A stretch of 64,000 bases of DNA from Halorubrum trapanicum (GTDB lineage Archaea > Halobacteriota > Halobacteria > Halobacteriales > Haloferacaceae), in assembly GCF_002355655.1 (NCBI RefSeq), contig NZ_AP017569.1, positions 2,294,001 to 2,358,000 on the forward strand, given 5' to 3'. The stretch's first letter is position 1, and each line of letters opens with the position of its first letter. The notes under the pieces were generated by a model that saw only the letters and a list, made by a program, of their open reading frames with translations, made no database searches and had not been told where the DNA came from. Both the position numbers and the translations under genes were made by a program. Below, piece by piece: positions 60,892-64,000 of the stretch.

Positions 60892-61131
60892 TCACTCCTC
60901 GACGTGGTCCGCGAGCAGTCGCTCGGCGTGATCGACCGAGTCGGCCAGCTCCCAGCGCACCTTCGCGGCGTCGCCGTACGCGAGCGCCTCCTTCAGCTCG
61001 TCGCGGAGGACGCCCGCGCCGAACCCCACCGTTTCGCCGTCGGCGTCGCCGAGCTCGTACAGCGCGTACCGCTCCGGGGCGCTCCCGACCGTCGAGCGGT
61101 CGAGGTCGCGCCAGGGTTTCGCGAGGCTCAT
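60892..61131 (-). CDS. Conserved haloarchaeal 79-residue protein
   Basis: A small acidic protein beginning MSLAKPWRDLDRSTVGSAPE, with a beta-rich first half (ERYALYELGD, ETVGFG) and a helical second half (DELKEALAYGDAAKVRWELA). No named domain is recognised with certainty. It starts 19 bases after the stop of the preceding DUF5796-like gene on the same strand and is probably cotranscribed. Confidence 0.75.
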   Translation of the reverse strand: MSLAKPWRDLDRSTVGSAPERYALYELGDADGETVGFGAGVLRDELKEALAYGDAAKVRWELADSVDHAERLLADHVEE

Positions 61132-61150
61132 TTCCGTGACTGCGGCGCGG

Positions 61151-61609
61151 TCACCGGTGCGCGTCGAGCCCGTCCTCGGGGCCCTCGACGATCTCGTAGC
61201 TCCCCTCGGTCCAGCCGTCCTCGACGAAGACGAACACGCGCCCGCCGGCGACCTCCGGGTCGGCGACGACCTCGTTGCGCTGGCCGTCCCGGCCGACGAT
61301 CACGCCGGGGAACACCTCGTCGCGCTCGCCGTCCTCGACGATGACGCGGCCGACGCCGGACTCCTCGAGGATCTCGTCGTCGGTCTTGTAGTCGTTCACG
61401 TACGTCATCACGCCCTCCGTCTCCGTGGGGTCGGTGACGAGGACGTGGGTCTCCTTGCCGGGGCCGGCGGTCACCGATCCCTCGGCCGACTCGGGGACGC
61501 CCCGGTAGAGGGTCGTCCGGCCGTCGAGGTACTCGACGACGACGCCCTCCTCGCGGAGGTCGACGCCGATCGACGTCGGCGGCACGTCGCTGCGCGTTGG
61601 CGCGGACAT
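61151..61609 (-). CDS. DUF5796-like protein
   Basis: A 152-residue beta-rich protein starting MSAPTRSDVPPTSIGVDLRE, containing EEGVVVEYLDGRTTLYRGV and HVLVTDPTETEGVMTYVND. I recognise it as the haloarchaeal DUF5796 type from memory. Function unknown. The ATG at 61609 is chosen because the 60-residue upstream extension is arginine-rich antisense-type sequence. Confidence 0.75.
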   Translation of the reverse strand: MSAPTRSDVPPTSIGVDLREEGVVVEYLDGRTTLYRGVPESAEGSVTAGPGKETHVLVTDPTETEGVMTYVNDYKTDDEILEESGVGRVIVEDGERDEVFPGVIVGRDGQRNEVVADPEVAGGRVFVFVEDGWTEGSYEIVEGPEDGLDAHR

Positions 61610-61787
61610 ACGCGACGCTCGGAGTGCCGGCCTCAAAAGGGACGCGCTCGGCCGTCGCGCCGGAGTGCGCCGGAACGCGCCGGACAGCGCCCGCAGACGG
61701 CCCGACCGAAGGAGTGCGTGACGGGGCGGCCTCAGCCGCGAGAATCGGCGTACCACATTTAAGTTCCTGCCGCGGGGAGTGCGTGTC

Positions 61788-63155
61788 ATGCAACGGACGC
61801 GACGGACGCTTCTGGGCGTCGGCGCCGCCCTCGTCGGGACCGCCGGGTGTCTCGGCGTCGAGGGCGTCGAGTACCCCGACGCCCCGGAGGGGGCCGACGC
61901 GCCGGGCGACGGGGACGACCCCGGCGGCGACCCGCCCGAGGACGGCCCTCCCGACGACCCGCCCGAGCAGGCCGACGGCGACCCGCCGACGACGAACGCC
62001 GCGCTCGCGGACGCGACTCGCGCGGTCGTCGACGACGCGGTGTGGTTCGCGACCGAGTACCCGGACGCGGTCGCGACCTACCGCGACGCGATAGCCGACG
62101 CGGTCTCGACGGTCCGGTCGGTCCGCCGGACCGTCGACGAGGAGGCGGAAATCACGGCCGAACAGGTCGACGCGGTCGCGGCCGCCGGCGAGACCGCGGC
62201 CGACCGCGCGGCCGAGGCCCTCGAACCGCACTTCTCGCCCGGCCCCCGGATCCGCGCCCGGATCGACCGACACGTCGCGGTCCTGCGGGAGTTCGCGCCC
62301 CGCGGCGACGTCGACCGCGCGCTGGAGGAACTCGACCGGATGCGGACCGACCTCGCCAGCATTGGCACCTCCATCTACGTCGAGGAAGAGTTCTCTCGGA
62401 ACCCGATTCACAACCGGTTGTTCCGCCGGCTGTTGGCGCCGCTGCCGCCGGACGACCCCGAGCGCGGACGCGTCACGACCGGAACGCTCGTCGAGCTCGC
62501 GGTCGCGAGCCGCGGCTTCTCGACGTTCGCGCACCGGCCGTACGACCGCGACGGGGTCGACCGCGACCGGATCCCGCGGATCTACGGCGACGCGTTCGGC
62601 CCCGAGCGTCAGCGGGAACTACGGGCCCGGCTCGGCCCGATCCCCCGGCCGGAAGACCGCGTCGAGGAGCTGTTCGTCGCGTTCGCCGACCGCCCGCCGC
62701 TGGGGAACCGCCGCCGGGAAGCGTTCGAGGGCTGGGCCCGCGAACTCGACGGCGTCCCGGTCCACGTCCAGCGGTACCCTGACGCCGAGACCGCACAGGC
62801 GCGGCTGTCCGCGGCCCTCGACGAGGGCGCGACGGAAGGTCGCGCGCCGATCGACCCCGAGGCGACCCTCGCCGGCTCCGACTTTGGCGGGAATTCGTCC
62901 GACGACGGGAACGGGTCCGAGACGGACGGCGGAGCGACGCCCGAAACCGACGCCGGCCCGACCGCCTGGCACCGGTTCTACCACCGCGAGGCGGAGGGCG
63001 AGCGGTACGGCTTCGACGAGCACGCCGGCGTCCAGTACGGCTACGTCGTCCGGGCGGGCGAGTTCCTGCTCGCGACCGGCTTCTCCGGCGACGCGTGGGA
63101 GGAGCGGGTCGGCTGGCACGGCCGACTACGGCACGGGTGGGTGACCGGCGCGTGA
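61788..63155 (+). CDS. Large haloarchaeal lipoprotein of unknown function
   Basis: The 455-residue protein has a twin-Arg-type signal (RTRRTLLGVGAALVGTAGC, lipid-attached C about 19), an acidic Pro/Asp linker to about 65, and a largely helical domain (70-330). A disordered Asp/Gly/Ser stretch follows, then a conserved-looking end YGFDEHAGVQYGYVVRAGEF. CATTTAAG at 61756-61763 is 29 bases before the ATG. Its stop overlaps the next start (GTGA), so three genes form an operon leaving the window. Confidence 0.75.
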   Translation: MQRTRRTLLGVGAALVGTAGCLGVEGVEYPDAPEGADAPGDGDDPGGDPPEDGPPDDPPEQADGDPPTTNAALADATRAVVDDAVWFATEYPDAVATYRDAIADAVSTVRSVRRTVDEEAEITAEQVDAVAAAGETAADRAAEALEPHFSPGPRIRARIDRHVAVLREFAPRGDVDRALEELDRMRTDLASIGTSIYVEEEFSRNPIHNRLFRRLLAPLPPDDPERGRVTTGTLVELAVASRGFSTFAHRPYDRDGVDRDRIPRIYGDAFGPERQRELRARLGPIPRPEDRVEELFVAFADRPPLGNRRREAFEGWARELDGVPVHVQRYPDAETAQARLSAALDEGATEGRAPIDPEATLAGSDFGGNSSDDGNGSETDGGATPETDAGPTAWHRFYHREAEGERYGFDEHAGVQYGYVVRAGEFLLATGFSGDAWEERVGWHGRLRHGWVTGA

Positions 63156-63613
63156 ACGCGAACGCGATCGGCCTCGTGGCCGCGGCGTTCGCCCTGGTCG
63201 GCGTCGGCGTCGGAATCGTCGCCGCGGCCGCGACGGGCTGGGCGGAGGCGGCGCTGGCGACCGCCGCGACCGGCGAGACCGCGCGGTTCGGGCCGGTGTT
63301 CGTCGCGCAGTCGTACCTCGCGGCGACCGCGACCGTCCTCGTCTCCGCCGTCCCGCTGGCCGGCGTCCTCGGCGTCCTCGTCGGCTCGCGGGCCCGCGGC
63401 GTCGTCGCCGCGGCGACGACTTGCGGGCTCGGGACCGGCCTCGGCGCGCTGGCGTACGGGCTGATCGCGGTCACGGTGATCGTCGTCTCGCAGGGCGACG
63501 CCGCCGCGCAGGCGCACGGGCTCGCGGACGCGGCCCTGCCGACGCTCGCGACGGCGTTCGTCGCCGGCGCCGTCGGCGCGTCGACCGGTGTCCTCGGGAC
63601 GGTGATGCGATGA
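63152..63613 (+). CDS. Four-helix membrane protein
   Basis: A 153-residue protein starting at GTG 63152, which overlaps the preceding stop by GTGA. It has four hydrophobic helices (about 5-30, 50-75, 80-110, 120-150) rich in Ala, Gly and Val and no charged active-site residues. Its stop overlaps the next ATG by ATGA. It may form a membrane unit with the two flanking lipoproteins. Function unknown. Confidence 0.72.
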   Translation: MNANAIGLVAAAFALVGVGVGIVAAAATGWAEAALATAATGETARFGPVFVAQSYLAATATVLVSAVPLAGVLGVLVGSRARGVVAAATTCGLGTGLGALAYGLIAVTVIVVSQGDAAAQAHGLADAALPTLATAFVAGAVGASTGVLGTVMR

Positions 63614-64000
63614 CCCCCGACCGAGGCGGGCGGGACCCCGCCGACAGCGAGCGACCCGACGGGCGGATCCGACGCGCGTCGCGGCGAGGCGTCCTCGCGG
63701 CCGGCGCCGCCGGGCTACTGGCCGGCTGCCTCGTCACCTCGGAGGAGGAGGGCTCCGACGCCCGACAGGCGGGCGACGGCGCGAGCGGTAACGACACGGA
63801 CGGCGACGGCGCGAGCGGTAACGACACGGACGGCGACGACGCAGACGGCGACGGCGGTGGGGAGTCCGACGACGACGCGGGCGGCGGCGAAACGACCCCC
63901 GACGAGGTCGAGCCGGACGGATCGGGGCTCGTCGTCACCGACGCGACGGTCCTGGGAGTGAGCGACGGCGGGGGACGCACGACCGTCCGGGCTCGCTTGA
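63610..64000 (+). CDS. Lipoprotein, 3' end outside the window
   Basis: The first 130 residues are visible. A twin-Arg signal and lipobox (RRASRRGVLAAG, LLAGC, C about 40) is followed by an Asp/Gly/Ser linker that includes a 30-base tandem duplication (63781-63810 and 63811-63840). A folded domain begins at GLVVTDATVLGV. It starts by ATGA overlap with the membrane protein gene. The family cannot be told from this part. Confidence 0.7.
   Translation, partial: MTPDRGGRDPADSERPDGRIRRASRRGVLAAGAAGLLAGCLVTSEEEGSDARQAGDGASGNDTDGDGASGNDTDGDDADGDGGGESDDDAGGGETTPDEVEPDGSGLVVTDATVLGVSDGGGRTTVRARL

Overview
The window reads as a chromosomal stretch of a haloarchaeon, most likely Halorubrum or a close relative (inference). 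Coding sequence is GC-rich. Proteins are strongly acidic. Most genes have a TATA-like box centred 26-30 bases before the start codon and no ribosome binding site, which is the pattern of leaderless archaeal transcripts. Archaeal markers include transcription factor E, tRNA Cm56 methyltransferase, GTP cyclohydrolase III, HerA and archaeal L11.

Layout. 1-850: lower-GC accessory edge with a gene fragment and a membrane-anchored PD-(D/E)XK-like protein. It lies where sdhA would be expected after sdhC-sdhD-sdhB (959-2649). 2.8-8.2 kb: cold-shock protein, a TetR-MFS efflux pair with a perfect operator palindrome, repeat element A, ribosomal L11, small conserved genes and a UspA protein. 8.2-19.9 kb: HerA ATPase, M28 peptidase, APC permease with a frameshifted DUF4396 gene, a Bat-type regulator, aldo/keto reductase, acyltransferase, DJ-1/PfpI with an Nmad3-like gene, and a DoxX-like protein. 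19.9-24.4 kb: a solute-binding lipoprotein whose two lobes are in swapped order, gamma-glutamyltransferase, and a monooxygenase-fold protein. 24.4-26.5 kb: gene-poor region with repeat element B between IS-like inverted repeats. 26.6-28.9 kb: zinc-ribbon protein, PRPP synthetase, acetyltransferase. 28.9-31.8 kb: lower-GC island with an IS605-like end remnant, a LysE exporter and an NhaC antiporter. 32-37.5 kb: NAD kinase-like gene, the tfe-DUF2110-DUF5803-cinA cluster, and a degenerate M48 protein. 37.5-42.5 kb: LOV-type histidine kinase divergent from a double-domain KaiC-like ATPase, trm56 and purC. 42.5-54 kb: repeat element C, Dna2-like nuclease-helicase, hisI, DUF92, HAD hydrolase, GTP cyclohydrolase III and menB. 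54-59.6 kb: APC-UspA fusion permease, quinol nitric oxide reductase and a divergent MoaD-like gene sharing palindromic promoter sites. 59.6-60.4 kb: repeat element D, partial tRNA duplications and tRNA-Leu(UAA). 60.4-64 kb: ferredoxin, DUF genes and a run of overlapping lipoprotein and membrane genes leaving the window.

The most unusual content is (1) a dispersed, hairpin-rich element in four copies. Its stems change sequence between copies yet stay paired, and it is flanked by 57-base TATA-bearing units. (2) A circularly permuted periplasmic-type binding protein. (3) The LOV kinase/KaiC-like pair. (4) The norZ/MoaD-like divergent promoter with mirrored AACATGTT palindromes.
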